DNA of 64,000 nt from Lysobacter soli (GTDB taxonomy: Bacteria; Pseudomonadota; Gammaproteobacteria; Xanthomonadales; Xanthomonadaceae), in assembly GCF_003382285.1 (NCBI RefSeq), contig NZ_QTJR01000003.1, positions 186,001 through 250,000 of the forward strand, written 5' to 3'. The notes beneath the pieces are model-generated. The model was not told the origin of the DNA. It did no database searches and was given only the letters and a program-made list of their open reading frames with translations. Shown here one piece after another: positions 19,590 through 28,374 of this stretch (its first letter is position 1; every line of letters starts with the position of its first letter). A program made the position numbers and the translations under genes.

Positions 19590-19691
19590 GGCGCACTCGA
19601 CTTGAGGGAAGACCGCCATTGTACGGGCGCCCCGGAGCCGGGGTAAGGCCGCGTAAACGCTTGCAGCGACGGGGTTTCCGCGTCGCGCAAC

Positions 19692-19720
19692 AAAAACGGG
19701 GCCGGATCGCTCCGGCCCCG
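19692..19720 (-). terminator. Intrinsic terminator for the glycine-zipper gene
   Basis: Read on the minus strand, a 10-bp perfect stem CGGGGCCGGA / TCCGGCCCCG with a four-base loop is followed by TTTTTG. It lies about 40 bases after the end of the glycine-zipper protein gene and ends that transcript before glutaryl-CoA dehydrogenase. Confidence 0.88.
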
Positions 19721-19761
19721 CGGGATACTGCCTGGGATGTTAGCGCTACGAGCCGGCTGGA

Positions 19762-20568
19762 TCAGCCGCGCGTCGGGGCCGAAGCGGACGCCGTCTGCGT
19801 GACGACCTGGCCGTCGATGACCGGCAGGCGACCGGCGACCGGGCGCTCGTCCATGCGGATGGTCTGCTCGGCGCCGTTGTAGCGATAGGTCACGTCGTAG
19901 CCGACAACCTTGTCCTCGTCGCCCAGCAGGATGCGGCTGCCCGGCTTGCTGTCGGTGCGCATCGTGCCGGTGGTGCCGTCCGGGTTGCGGTAGGTCACGT
20001 TGTAGCCGACCACACGCGAGGATTCGGACGTCGAGGACACGGTGTGGCACTGGCGCTCGGTGCGGCTGGTGACCTTGCCGCCGACGTGGCGCTTGTCGAT
20101 CTGGTTGCCGATGAAGCCACCGGCCACCGCGCCGCCGACGGTCGCGGCCTTCTTGCCGTTGCCGCCGCCGACCTGGTTGCCGAGCAGGCCGCCGATCACC
20201 GCACCGGCCACGGTGCCGCCGACGTTGCCGTCGCGTTCCGGGGCGCGTTCCTGCACGACCACGTCCTCGCAGACTTCGCGCGGCGTGGAGGTGGTGCTGG
20301 TCTCGCGGATGGCGTCCGAACCGATCACCGTCGCGTACAGCTTTTCCTTCTCGGTGATCGACTTGACGTTGGTGACGTCGGCGTACTCCACCTTGTTGGC
20401 GTCGATGGCGCCATTGGCGGCGGTATCGCCATCCTGGCCCGGAAGCAGCTGGCCGTCGGCCGAGGCCGCCGGAGCCGCGCCCTTGTTGCTGAAGCTGTTG
20501 AATGCGGCCACTGCGACACCGCCGACGAGCAGCGAAGCCAGGGCAACGGCGAGGATGTTCTTGTTCAT
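19762..20568 (-). CDS. Glycine-zipper 2TM domain envelope protein
   Basis: Predicted exported or membrane-anchored protein of 268 aa. After an N-terminal hydrophobic segment (about 4-22) comes a low-complexity part and then a glycine-zipper pair (about 113-160, GGTVAGAVIGGLLGNQVGGG and a second GGAVAGGFIGNQ). The C-terminal third contains an internal duplication: VVGYNVTYRNPDG and VVGYDVTYRYNG, each followed by a TxRxD-like strand. The start MNKNILAV has AGAGG upstream. Function unknown; related glycine-zipper proteins sit in the outer membrane. Confidence 0.82.
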   Translation of the reverse strand: MNKNILAVALASLLVGGVAVAAFNSFSNKGAAPAASADGQLLPGQDGDTAANGAIDANKVEYADVTNVKSITEKEKLYATVIGSDAIRETSTTSTPREVCEDVVVQERAPERDGNVGGTVAGAVIGGLLGNQVGGGNGKKAATVGGAVAGGFIGNQIDKRHVGGKVTSRTERQCHTVSSTSESSRVVGYNVTYRNPDGTTGTMRTDSKPGSRILLGDEDKVVGYDVTYRYNGAEQTIRMDERPVAGRLPVIDGQVVTQTASASAPTRG

Positions 20569-20732
20569 CTCAGGGCCTCTGCGGCGGGGCTTGCCCGCGT
20601 TGTTGGATGGCGCCATTCGAGCACTGGGAACCTGAACGGCCGCCGATTTTTTAACATCAAGCTGTCGAAACTGTGAACTGGTTTAGGCACGCTTGTTGGC
20701 GTCTCTGGGACCACCGTCATATCGGATCTGCC

Positions 20733-20945
20733 ATGCCTTCCCCAATTACCGCTCCGATCCTCGGCTTCCTGTCCCGCCTCAGCTTCCCGCGGCTGTTCCT
20801 GGTCACGGCGGCGCTGTTTTTCGCCGACCTCCTGATCCCGGACTTCATTCCGCTGGCCGACGAACTGCTGCTCGGCATGGGCATGCTGTTGCTGGCCAGT
20901 TGGAAGAAGCGCAAGGATCCCCTGCCCCCGCCGGCGCAGCGCTGA
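20733..20945 (+). CDS. Small DUF6116-like membrane protein
   Basis: A 70-aa protein with one or two hydrophobic stretches (about 5-25 and 28-60) and a basic C-terminus (WKKRKDPLPPP). I chose the ATG giving MPSPITAP; the longer open frame upstream lacks support. It ends five bases before tatD, so it is probably co-transcribed with it. The family, common in xanthomonads, has no known function. Confidence 0.72.
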   Translation: MPSPITAPILGFLSRLSFPRLFLVTAALFFADLLIPDFIPLADELLLGMGMLLLASWKKRKDPLPPPAQR

Positions 20946-20949
20946 CGCC

Positions 20950-21717
20950 GTGCATCCGCTTGTCGACACCCATTGCCATCTCGACGTCGACGAGTTCGAC
21001 CGCGATCGCGATGAGGTGATCGCGCGCGCGCGCGAGGCCGGCGTTACCCGGCAGATCGTACCGGCGATCGACGCGGCGACCTGGCCGAAGCTGCGCGATG
21101 TGTGCGCGAAAGACGACGGCCTGTACGCCGCCTACGGCCTGCATCCGCTGCTGCTCGATCGCCATCGGGACGCGCACCTGGACGAACTGCGCGATTGGGT
21201 CGAACGCGAACGCCCCGTTGCCATCGGCGAATGCGGACTGGACTACTTCGTCGAAGGACTGGACCCGGAGCGTCAGCAGCATTTCTTCGACGGCCAGTTG
21301 AAGATCGCGCGCGAATTCGACCTGCCCGTCGTCGTGCACGCGCGTCGCGCGGTGGATGCAGTGATCGCTTCCATCCGTCGCATCGGCGGCCTGCGTGGCG
21401 TGGTGCACAGTTTCTCGGGCAGCCAGGAACAGGCGCAGCAGCTGTGGAAGCAGGGATTCCTGCTAGGCCTCGGCGGGCCGGTGACCTACGAGCGCGCCAA
21501 TCGCCTGCGCAAGCTTGCAGCCAGCATGCCGCTGGAATTCCTGGTGCTCGAAACCGACGCGCCTGACCAGCCCGATGCCGACAACCGGGGCCAGCGCAAC
21601 GAACCGGCGCACATGACGCGCGTGCTGCACACGATCGCCGACCTGCGCGGCGTCGATCCGGACGAGGTGGCGCGGGCGACCACCGCGAACGCCGAGCGTC
21701 TGTTCGGCCTCGCCTAG
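20950..21717 (+). CDS. tatD: TatD-family metal-dependent deoxyribonuclease
   Basis: TIM-barrel hydrolase of 255 aa. The metal-binding motif DTHCHLD is at residues 6-12, with later family motifs GECGLDY and ETDAPDQ. TatD proteins act as 3'-5' exonucleases on DNA in repair or quality control. Translation starts with GTG right after the small upstream gene. The stop codon overlaps that of convergent tcdA by four bases, leaving no room for a terminator between them. Confidence 0.93.
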   Translation: MHPLVDTHCHLDVDEFDRDRDEVIARAREAGVTRQIVPAIDAATWPKLRDVCAKDDGLYAAYGLHPLLLDRHRDAHLDELRDWVERERPVAIGECGLDYFVEGLDPERQQHFFDGQLKIAREFDLPVVVHARRAVDAVIASIRRIGGLRGVVHSFSGSQEQAQQLWKQGFLLGLGGPVTYERANRLRKLAASMPLEFLVLETDAPDQPDADNRGQRNEPAHMTRVLHTIADLRGVDPDEVARATTANAERLFGLA

Positions 21718-22562
21718 GCTTTCGCCGCACCCTTTCGCTTGAGCAGCAGTTCCAGCGCCCGCCCGACGGCCGCGAAGGCGAACGTCCCGGTGATGTGCGT
21801 GGCCGCGCCGAGGCCCGCGCCGCAATCGAGCTTCAGCGCCGCATCGCCCGATACCTGCGGACGAATGCCGCAGACCGTGCCGTCAGGCTGCGGATACTTC
21901 ACGTTCTCCAGCGAGTAGATCGCCGAGATGCCGAAGTAGCGATCGGCATTCTTCGGAAAATTGAACTCGCTGCGCAGCTTCTTGCGCACGAGCGCGAGCA
22001 TCGCATCGTGCTCGGTACGCGAGAGGTCACGCACGCGCACCAGGGTCGCATCGGTGCGTCCGCCGGCCGAACCCACCACGATCAGCGGCAGCTTGCGGCG
22101 TCGGCACCACGCGGCCATGACGACCTTAGTGCGGAAGCTGTCGCAGGCGTCGATCACCAGGTCGAACCCGCGATCGAGCATTTCCTCCAGGTTCGTCGGC
22201 GTGACGAAACTGGCGATGGCTTCCACCGTGATCTGCGGATTGATGGCGCGACTGCGTTCGGCCATCGCCTCCACCTTCACCCGGCCGTACTGGCCAGCCA
22301 GCGCAGGCAGTTGGCGATTGGTGTTGGACACGCACAAGTCGTCCGCGTCGATCAGCGTCAGGTGCCCCACGCCCGTGCGTGCCAGCGCTTCGGCGACCCA
22401 CGAGCCCACGCCGCCCATGCCGATCACCGCGACGCGGCAGCCGGCCAGGTGCGCGACGGTGCCGGTGCCGTACAGCCGGTCCACCCCGGCGAAGCGCTCC
22501 ATCCAGGCCGGATCGAGCACGTGTTCGGGAATGGTCTGTTCGGGTGCGCGGGACGTCGTCAT
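21714..22562 (-). CDS. tcdA: tRNA threonylcarbamoyladenosine dehydratase TcdA
   Basis: E1-like (ThiF/MoeB fold) ATP-dependent enzyme of 282 aa that cyclises t6A to ct6A in ANN-decoding tRNAs. The nucleotide loop GMGGVGSWVAEALARTG is at about 49-65, with the DDLCVSNTNRQ block typical of TcdA/CsdL. It is convergent with tatD. The divergent neighbour is the cytochrome-like gene at 22643. Confidence 0.92.
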   Translation of the reverse strand: MTTSRAPEQTIPEHVLDPAWMERFAGVDRLYGTGTVAHLAGCRVAVIGMGGVGSWVAEALARTGVGHLTLIDADDLCVSNTNRQLPALAGQYGRVKVEAMAERSRAINPQITVEAIASFVTPTNLEEMLDRGFDLVIDACDSFRTKVVMAAWCRRRKLPLIVVGSAGGRTDATLVRVRDLSRTEHDAMLALVRKKLRSEFNFPKNADRYFGISAIYSLENVKYPQPDGTVCGIRPQVSGDAALKLDCGAGLGAATHITGTFAFAAVGRALELLLKRKGAAKA

Positions 22563-22642
22563 CGCGACATTGTAATCGCCACGCCCACGGGAGCCCCGCA
22601 GGCCGCGTGCTATGGTGCCGCGGTTTTCAACGGAGGCCAGGC

Positions 22643-23077
22643 ATGAATACCCAGCCCAGCGGTTCGCGCAGCAACGCGTCGCGTTACCTGTTCCTTTTCC
22701 TGCTCGGCCTGGTGGTCGGCGTGGTCGCCACCGTGATGGCGATGCGCGCGATCGACGCGCGCAAGGACCACTTCCACGACAGCGTGATGCACGTGCAGGG
22801 ATGGCACTTGAACCAGCTGAAGAAGAAGGTCGAACAGAACCGCTGCGCCGCCACTGACGTGCTGCCCAATCTCAAGGCCTTGCGCACGATGGCCGACGAC
22901 CTGGAGCCGGCATTCCCCGATCTCGCCGACGATCAGCGCTTCGCCCAGCACGCCAGTCGCATGCGGGCTCGACTGGATGCCGCGCTGGCCAGTCCGCCGC
23001 TCAATTGCGCTGGCGTGAGCACGACGGTCGCGGACATCGGCGAGTCGTGCAAGGGATGCCATCAGGACTTCCGCTGA
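22643..23077 (+). CDS. Membrane-anchored monohaem cytochrome c-like protein
   Basis: A 144-aa protein with an uncleaved-looking N-terminal hydrophobic segment (about 17-36), a helical middle with two further cysteines, and one haem motif CKGCH six residues from the C-terminus region. A CxxCH close to the end of a helical domain is the layout of class II (c'-like) cytochromes. CGGAGG lies nine bases before the ATG. Electron partner unknown. Confidence 0.8.
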   Translation: MNTQPSGSRSNASRYLFLFLLGLVVGVVATVMAMRAIDARKDHFHDSVMHVQGWHLNQLKKKVEQNRCAATDVLPNLKALRTMADDLEPAFPDLADDQRFAQHASRMRARLDAALASPPLNCAGVSTTVADIGESCKGCHQDFR

Positions 23078-23128
23078 CCGCCCGGCGTTCGCGCGGTGCT
23101 CACTGAACGATCCGGAAAGCAGCGTGGC

Positions 23129-23158
23129 GTGAACTGCCGACATTGATCGGCAGTTCAC
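23129..23158. other. Strong hairpin without T tract
   Basis: A perfect 12-bp inverted repeat, GTGAACTGCCGA and TCGGCAGTTCAC, separated by six bases (CATTGA). It lies between the cytochrome-like gene and the following lipoprotein gene. No run of T follows on either strand, so it is not a standard intrinsic terminator; it could be an RNA stability element, a Rho-linked end, or a protein-binding operator for the downstream gene. Confidence 0.7.
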
Positions 23159-23238
23159 CGCGCCGCGTCTAGCGTCTGCGCCATGGTGACGGGTCGATCA
23201 CACGGCCGGCCATCCCAACCTCCAGAAAGGAGTTGCGC

Positions 23239-23724
23239 ATGAACATCCAGAACGTCCGTCTGCTCGGTGTCGCCGCTGCCGCCACCATCGCGCTCGCCGG
23301 TTGCGCCACCTCGTCGCCGGGCTACAGCACTTCGCCCAGCTACGGCGGCGGCGGTTACAGCACCGCTCCGGCGCAGTGCTACGACTGCGGCACCGTGACC
23401 CGCATCGAACAGGTCACCACCGGCAGCAGCGCGCCCAGCGCTACCGGCGCGGTGCTCGGCGGTATCGTCGGCGCGGTCGCCGGCCACGAGATTTCCCGCC
23501 ACACCGGCGGCAGCAAGGGCAATCAGAACATCGCCACGGCGGCGGGTGCGGTCGGCGGTGCGGTGGCCGGCAATGCCATCCAGAAGAACACCACCGGCGC
23601 TTCGTACAACGTGTATGTGCGCATGAACGACGGTCGCACGACGGTGGTCACGCAGCGCGACCTCGGCAACGTCCGCGAGGGTTCGTACGTGCGTGTTTAC
23701 GACGGCAAGGCACACGCGCAGTAA
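23239..23724 (+). CDS. Glycine-zipper outer-membrane lipoprotein
   Basis: SlyB/Pcp-like lipoprotein of 161 aa. The signal peptide ends in the lipobox LAGC (cysteine at about residue 23). A glycine-zipper domain follows (GAVLGGIVGAVAGHEI and GAVGGAVAGNAI), and the C-terminal part resembles the beta-rich end of SlyB. I chose the ATG two codons after the first possible start because AAAGGAG is six bases upstream of it. A strong terminator follows. Confidence 0.87.
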   Translation: MNIQNVRLLGVAAAATIALAGCATSSPGYSTSPSYGGGGYSTAPAQCYDCGTVTRIEQVTTGSSAPSATGAVLGGIVGAVAGHEISRHTGGSKGNQNIATAAGAVGGAVAGNAIQKNTTGASYNVYVRMNDGRTTVVTQRDLGNVREGSYVRVYDGKAHAQ

Positions 23725-23754
23725 ATCCCGCGCTTGTCATCGAAGTAAAACAAG

Positions 23755-23780
23755 ACGGCCCGCGCGAGCGGGCCGTTTTC
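23755..23780 (+). terminator. Intrinsic terminator after the glycine-zipper lipoprotein
   Basis: A 9-bp perfect stem ACGGCCCGC / GCGGGCCGT with the loop GCGA is followed by TTTTC, 30 bases after the stop codon. Confidence 0.9.
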
Positions 23781-23883
23781 ATGTCTCGATCGTATTCCCG
23801 CATTTTCGAACGGGTTTCGCAGGCGTAGCGTTGGGGTATTGCGACCCTCAGCCAAGCCCCGTTCGCTATCGGCAGCAAAAAAG

Positions 23884-23909
23884 AAAAACCCGGCCGGAGC
23901 CGGGTTTTT
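23884..23909. terminator. Bidirectional terminator downstream of the cold-shock gene
   Basis: An 11-bp perfect stem AAAAACCCGGC / GCCGGGTTTTT with loop CGGA. The A tract on one side and the T tract on the other make it work in both directions, which fits its place between the lipoprotein gene and the convergent cold-shock gene. Confidence 0.9.
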
Positions 23910-23949
23910 CATGCCTGTCGCGACAGGTCGCGACCGCAGCGCTCGATGA

Positions 23950-24159
23950 TCAGAGCGGCTGGACGGCGTCGGCCTGCAGGCCCTTCTGGCCCTGCACGAC
24001 GGTGAAGGTGACCTTCTGGCCTTCCTTCAGGCTCTTGAAGCCCTGCGTCTGGATGGCACGGAAGTGCACGAACACATCTTCACCGTTCTCGCGGCTGATG
24101 AAGCCGAAGCCCTTCGCATCGTTGAACCACTTGACGGTACCAGTTTCACGACCTGACAT
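23950..24159 (-). CDS. cspA: Cold-shock protein (CspA family)
   Basis: A 69-aa single-domain RNA-binding protein. Both RNA-binding motifs are intact: GFGFI in RNP1 and VFVHF in RNP2, after the standard [10 protein letters not shown] opening. The ATG was chosen over an upstream GTG because AAGGAG is nine bases before it and only three before the GTG. A structured leader with a palindrome and direct repeats lies upstream, as often in cold-shock genes. Whether it is cold-induced or constitutive cannot be read from sequence. Confidence 0.95.
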   Translation of the reverse strand: MSGRETGTVKWFNDAKGFGFISRENGEDVFVHFRAIQTQGFKSLKEGQKVTFTVVQGQKGLQADAVQPL

Positions 24160-24181
24160 TGGCACTTACTCCTTGAAACGT

Positions 24182-24217
24182 TGCTGGTTGAAAACGTGGC
24201 GCGCCACGTGCTGGTTG
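24182..24217. promoter_or_regulatory. Palindrome with flanking direct repeats in the cspA leader
   Basis: A 16-base perfect palindrome ACGTGGCGCGCCACGT (24194-24209) is bracketed by two copies of TGCTGGTTG (24182-24190 and 24209-24217). It lies 22-58 bases upstream of the cold-shock ATG, so it is probably in the mRNA leader and could fold into a temperature-sensitive or ribosome-access structure. Role inferred only from position. Confidence 0.55.
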
Positions 24218-24373
24218 CAAGGAGGAAGCGAGGTGCAACGATGTAGCGGATCGAAGATCAACCGCATCGGGCCACGATTCACGGTGACCGGCAAACACAG
24301 CGCCCGCAACGTAACCCGCGGTGGGTGAAAATGCAATCCGTGCAAAGTGGACGTCGGCAAGGGGGATAACCAT

Positions 24374-24859
24374 ATGGATTTTCAGGTGCTTTGGTACGTT
24401 TTGGCGGGGATCCTGATCCTGGTCGGCATCGCCGGCACGGTCCTCCCCGCCCTCCCCGGGCTGCCCCTGGTTTTCGCCGGCATGCTGCTGGCCGCCTGGG
24501 CCGGTAATTTCCAGCAGGTCGGCTGGTTCCCGCTGGTGTTGCTCGGGCTGCTGACCGCCCTGTCGGTCGTCATCGATTTCTTCGCCACGGCCATGGGTGC
24601 CAAGCGGGTCGGCGCGAGCAAGCTCGCCGTGGCGGGCGCCATGGTCGGCACCTTCGCGGGCCTGTTCTTCGGCCCCATCGGACTGTTCACCGGACCTTTC
24701 CTCGGCGCGCTGGCCGGCGAGCTGATTCACGGCCGCGAGGTCCGCAAGGCAACTAAGGTCGGCTTCGGCACGTGGCTCGGCATCGTCCTGGGCGTCGTGC
24801 TCAAGCTCGGGCTGGCCTTCGCGATGCTGGGGCTGTTTGCGCTGGCCTGGTTCCTCTGA
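24374..24859 (+). CDS. DUF456 family membrane protein
   Basis: Small polytopic membrane protein of 161 aa with glycine-rich helices (for example GIAGTVLPALPGLPLV and GTFAGLFFGPIGLFTGPF), the pattern of DUF456. The start MDFQVLWY is preceded by GGGGGAT at good spacing; the earlier in-frame codons are not supported. It is divergent from the cold-shock gene. No function is known for the family. Confidence 0.86.
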   Translation: MDFQVLWYVLAGILILVGIAGTVLPALPGLPLVFAGMLLAAWAGNFQQVGWFPLVLLGLLTALSVVIDFFATAMGAKRVGASKLAVAGAMVGTFAGLFFGPIGLFTGPFLGALAGELIHGREVRKATKVGFGTWLGIVLGVVLKLGLAFAMLGLFALAWFL

Positions 24860-24950
24860 CCGACACACTTCACGGCTGCCCCGTGTTGCGATGCGACACT
24901 GGATTGCGCCTTCCCGTCTTTCCCTTATTCCCCCCTTGAGCGAGTCCCCC

Positions 24951-26129
24951 ATGCCCTCCCACAGGCACGAAGCCCCGCACGCTCCACTTTTCCTTGCCTG
25001 CCGTGCCGTCCTGACGCTTGCCGCCATCGCGCCGCTTCAGGCGTTCGCGCAGGAAGCGCCCGCCCCGGCGACGCCGGAAGCCTGCGTTTCGATCGGTTCC
25101 GATGTCGAGCGCCTGGCCTGCTATGACGCGGCGCTTGGCCGCGTGGCCCGTGACACGCGCGGCGCCGACATCGCCGCCAAGGAAGCCAAGGCGATACAGA
25201 AGAACCTCGAACTCGCCGAGGAGGTCGTCCCCGCTGCCGCAGAGACGCCGGCACCCGCGAGCGACCTGTATCCGATGGAAGACACGCTGGATCGCGCCAT
25301 TGCGAATGCCGGCAAGGGCTCGCTGCTCGACAGCCGCTGGGAACTGGCGAAGGACTCCAAGCTCGGCACGTGGAACTTCCGCGCCTACAAGCCGATGTAC
25401 CTGCTGCCGGCATTCTGGAGCAGCAAGGTCAACGACACGCCGTCCTCGCCCAATCCGAACAACACGGTCACCACGCCGCTGGAAGTCGACGACCTGGAAG
25501 CGAAGTTCCAGGTCAGCTTCAAGACCAAGGCGTGGGAGAACATCTTCGGCGACAACGGCGATCTGTGGATGGCCTACACGCAGTCCTCGCGCTGGCAGGT
25601 CTACAGCCCGGACACCTCGCGCCCGTTCCGCGAAACCAATTACGAACCGGAGGTCATGCTGACCTTCCGCAACAACTACCACCTCGCCGGCTGGAACGGC
25701 CGCCTGCTCGGCATCGGCGTGAACCACCAGTCCAACGGCCGCGCCGATCCGCTGTCGCGCAGCTGGAACCGCGTGATCGGCATGATCGGACTGGATCGCG
25801 ACAACTGGGCGTTGACCGTGCGCCCGTGGTGGCGCGTCAAGGAAAGCGCCAGCGACGACAACAACCGCGACATCGAGGATTTCGTCGGCCGCGGCGACGC
25901 GACGCTGGTGTACGTACGCGGCGGGCATCAGTTCTCGCTGATGGGCCGGCATTCATTGCGCGGCGGCGACCGCTCGCATGGCGCGGTGCAGCTCGACTGG
26001 GGATTCCCGATCCACAACAGCCTGCGCGGCCACGTGCAGATCTTCGACGGTTATGGCGAAAGCCTGATCGACTACAACCATCGCGCGACGTACATCGGCC
26101 TGGGAGTTTCGCTCCTGGAGTGGTACTGA
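24951..26129 (+). CDS. pldA: Outer-membrane phospholipase A1 PldA
   Basis: Outer-membrane beta-barrel phospholipase of 392 aa including a signal peptide (cut after about LQAFAQ) and an extra N-terminal segment of some 90 residues before the barrel. Catalytic motifs are intact: YTQSSRW and NHQSNGR, in which the histidine and serine form the catalytic pair, followed by SRSWNR. It removes mislocalised phospholipids from the outer leaflet. The next two genes on the strand also look lipid-related. Confidence 0.92.
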   Translation: MPSHRHEAPHAPLFLACRAVLTLAAIAPLQAFAQEAPAPATPEACVSIGSDVERLACYDAALGRVARDTRGADIAAKEAKAIQKNLELAEEVVPAAAETPAPASDLYPMEDTLDRAIANAGKGSLLDSRWELAKDSKLGTWNFRAYKPMYLLPAFWSSKVNDTPSSPNPNNTVTTPLEVDDLEAKFQVSFKTKAWENIFGDNGDLWMAYTQSSRWQVYSPDTSRPFRETNYEPEVMLTFRNNYHLAGWNGRLLGIGVNHQSNGRADPLSRSWNRVIGMIGLDRDNWALTVRPWWRVKESASDDNNRDIEDFVGRGDATLVYVRGGHQFSLMGRHSLRGGDRSHGAVQLDWGFPIHNSLRGHVQIFDGYGESLIDYNHRATYIGLGVSLLEWY

Positions 26130-26172
26130 CCAGCGGCTATCCTCAACGCGGCCCATCCACGACAGGACGTCC

Positions 26173-27288
26173 ATGATCTCCACAGCCCGTACGCATCGCT
26201 CCTTCTTCGCCTATTCCGCCGCGCTGCTGGGTCTGCTCAGCCTCTTCGCGGTGTTCTGCTTCCACTTCCCCGAACTGCTGACCAGCAAGGAGTTCCGGGC
26301 CGCCTACACCGAGCAGTTCGCCCGCCACCTGCTGCTGGCGGGCCTGGTGGCGGCCTTCGTGATGGGAACCTTGGCGATCCTGCGCGATCGCAACAAGCGC
26401 GTGGCGCTGGCCGGCGTCGCCAGCGCCACTCTCGCCGTCCTGCTGGGCGGCACCAACGTGACGTTCGATGCGATCGGCAAGACGCCCTACTCATTGGGCC
26501 TGGATTGGTTCGTCATCTCGCTGTTCTTCTCCGCACTCGTGTTCGTGCCGCTGGAGCGATACCTCGGCCAGCGCAGGATCTCGCCGCTGCGTCCGGGTTG
26601 GCGCACGGACCTGACGTACTTCTTCATGAGCCACGTGCTGGTGCAGTTCATCCTGATCCTGGTGACCGCATCGACGTCGACCGTCGCGGGCCTGGCGGCG
26701 TTTCCCGCGCTGAAAGACCTCATCCAGGCGATGCCGACGTGGCTGCAGTTCCTTGTCGCGGTGTTCGTCGCGGACCTCGCGCAGGCGCTGCTTCATCGCG
26801 CGTACCACAACACGCCGTGGCTCTGGCGCTTCCATGCCGTGCACCATTCCAGTCGCGAGATGGACTGGCTGGCCGGTTCGCGCATTCACCTGGTCGAAAT
26901 CCTGCTCACGCGCAGCGCGGTCATGCTGCCGCTGTTGGTGCTGGGTTTCTCGGCGTCGGCGGTCAACGCCTACGTGATCCTGGTGGGCCTGCAGGCCGTG
27001 CTGGCGCACGCGAACCTCGGCATCCGGTTCGGGTGGCTCGAATACGTGCTCGTGCTGCCGCGTTACCACCATTGGCATCACGCCCGGCACGCCGATTACA
27101 TCGACGTTAACTACGCGATCCACCTTCCGCTGGTGGACATGCTGATGGGGACGTTCAAGCTGCCGCCGCATCACGCGTGGCCGTCCGAGTACGGCGTGAT
27201 GAAGCTCGAGACGGTGCCGCGCGGCATCGTGCGCCAGCACCTGATGCCGTTCCGTTCACGCAAGGCCTACGACGACCACGTCGCGTAG
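26173..27288 (+). CDS. Sterol desaturase/fatty-acid hydroxylase family protein
   Basis: Membrane-bound di-iron enzyme of 371 aa. Four or more helices precede the histidine clusters HRAYH, HAVHH and HHWHH, which match the HX3H, HX2HH, HX2HH metal-binding pattern. Substrates of bacterial members range from sterols to fatty acids and ornithine lipids and cannot be chosen here. It follows pldA by 43 bases on the same strand and precedes a patatin-like gene. Confidence 0.88.
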   Translation: MISTARTHRSFFAYSAALLGLLSLFAVFCFHFPELLTSKEFRAAYTEQFARHLLLAGLVAAFVMGTLAILRDRNKRVALAGVASATLAVLLGGTNVTFDAIGKTPYSLGLDWFVISLFFSALVFVPLERYLGQRRISPLRPGWRTDLTYFFMSHVLVQFILILVTASTSTVAGLAAFPALKDLIQAMPTWLQFLVAVFVADLAQALLHRAYHNTPWLWRFHAVHHSSREMDWLAGSRIHLVEILLTRSAVMLPLLVLGFSASAVNAYVILVGLQAVLAHANLGIRFGWLEYVLVLPRYHHWHHARHADYIDVNYAIHLPLVDMLMGTFKLPPHHAWPSEYGVMKLETVPRGIVRQHLMPFRSRKAYDDHVA

Positions 27289-27395
27289 GCCGCGACCGTT
27301 TCCTCGTCCGTTGTGGCGTGCCCCCGTTCGCAGTTCGTGCGAATCGTCTGTCCGATCATGCGATTCAACCCGATGGTGTGCACGGAGAGGCCTCG

Positions 27396-28352
27396 ATGGA
27401 CATGCGACGCATCCTTTCGCTCGACGGCGGTGGCATTCGCGGCCTGGTCAGCTGCCTGTGGCTGGCGGGCGTCGAAGACGCCCTGCTTCGCGCGGGCAAG
27501 CCGGGTTTGCTGAAGTCCTTCGACCTGCTCGCGGGCAGTTCGACCGGAGCGATCGTCGGCTGCGGGCTGGCGGTCGGCTTGTCGCCCAGGCAACTCGGCG
27601 AGCTCTACCGGGAGCACCGGCACCGGATCTTCCCCGGCATGGCGCAACGCCTGTGGTCGCGCGCCGGGCGCGTATTCACCCAGGGCGTCTCGGCGCCGCG
27701 CTACGACGCACGCGGCCTGGAAGACGTGCTGCAGGCCGTGTTCGGCGACACGCGCCTGGGCCAGGCGAAGATCCCGCTGCTGATCACCAGCTACGACACG
27801 ATCGCGCGCAAGCCCATCGTCTTCAAAAGCTTCAAGCCCGAGCACGCGAACTTGCGGATGTGGGAGGTGTGCCGGGCATCGTCCGCCGCGCCCACGTATT
27901 TCCCGGCGCACGCCATGACCGTCGAAGGCCGTGCGCGGGCGATGATCGACGGCGGCGTGGTCGCGAACAATCCGACCGCGTGCGCGATCGCGGAAGCCAT
28001 GCGCAAGGATGCCCGCGTGGACAGCGCGCAGAACCTGGTCGTGCTGTCGGTCGGCACCGGCGAACGCAGCCGGCCGATCGACCTGAAATCGGCGCAGGAA
28101 TGGGGCGCGATCGAGTGGGCGATCCCCATCATCGACGTGCTGTTCGACGGCAACACCGACGCGGTGGATTACATTGCACGCCATCTCATCGGCGACGGCT
28201 ATTTCCGCCTGCAGGCGGAACTGATGACCGGACTGGACGACCTGGACGACGTGAGCGAGACCAACATCGCGGCGCTGGAAGCGATGTCGCAGGACTACCT
28301 GTTGCGCGAAGACACGCGGAAGACGCTGGCGGGGCTGGTGGCGCGGTTGTAG
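27396..28352 (+). CDS. Patatin-like phospholipase
   Basis: Cytosolic-type patatin acyl hydrolase of 318 aa. The oxyanion loop DGGGIRG (about 9-15), the nucleophile GSSTG (about 45-49) and the catalytic aspartate in DGG (about 187) are all present. I chose the ATG with CGGAGAGG upstream; the longer frame overlaps the preceding gene without support. The opening RILSLDGGGIRG resembles CBASS effector phospholipases, but no cyclase lies nearby, so a housekeeping or lipid-turnover role is more likely. Confidence 0.88.
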   Translation: MDMRRILSLDGGGIRGLVSCLWLAGVEDALLRAGKPGLLKSFDLLAGSSTGAIVGCGLAVGLSPRQLGELYREHRHRIFPGMAQRLWSRAGRVFTQGVSAPRYDARGLEDVLQAVFGDTRLGQAKIPLLITSYDTIARKPIVFKSFKPEHANLRMWEVCRASSAAPTYFPAHAMTVEGRARAMIDGGVVANNPTACAIAEAMRKDARVDSAQNLVVLSVGTGERSRPIDLKSAQEWGAIEWAIPIIDVLFDGNTDAVDYIARHLIGDGYFRLQAELMTGLDDLDDVSETNIAALEAMSQDYLLREDTRKTLAGLVARL

Positions 28353-28374
28353 GCGTAGGGCCAGCAAGAATTGC

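Noticed and set aside
27396-28352. Patatin gene as a CBASS phospholipase effector
   Set aside because: No nucleotidyltransferase cyclase, E1/E2/JAB or other defence gene is nearby; neighbours are lipid genes and fumarase.
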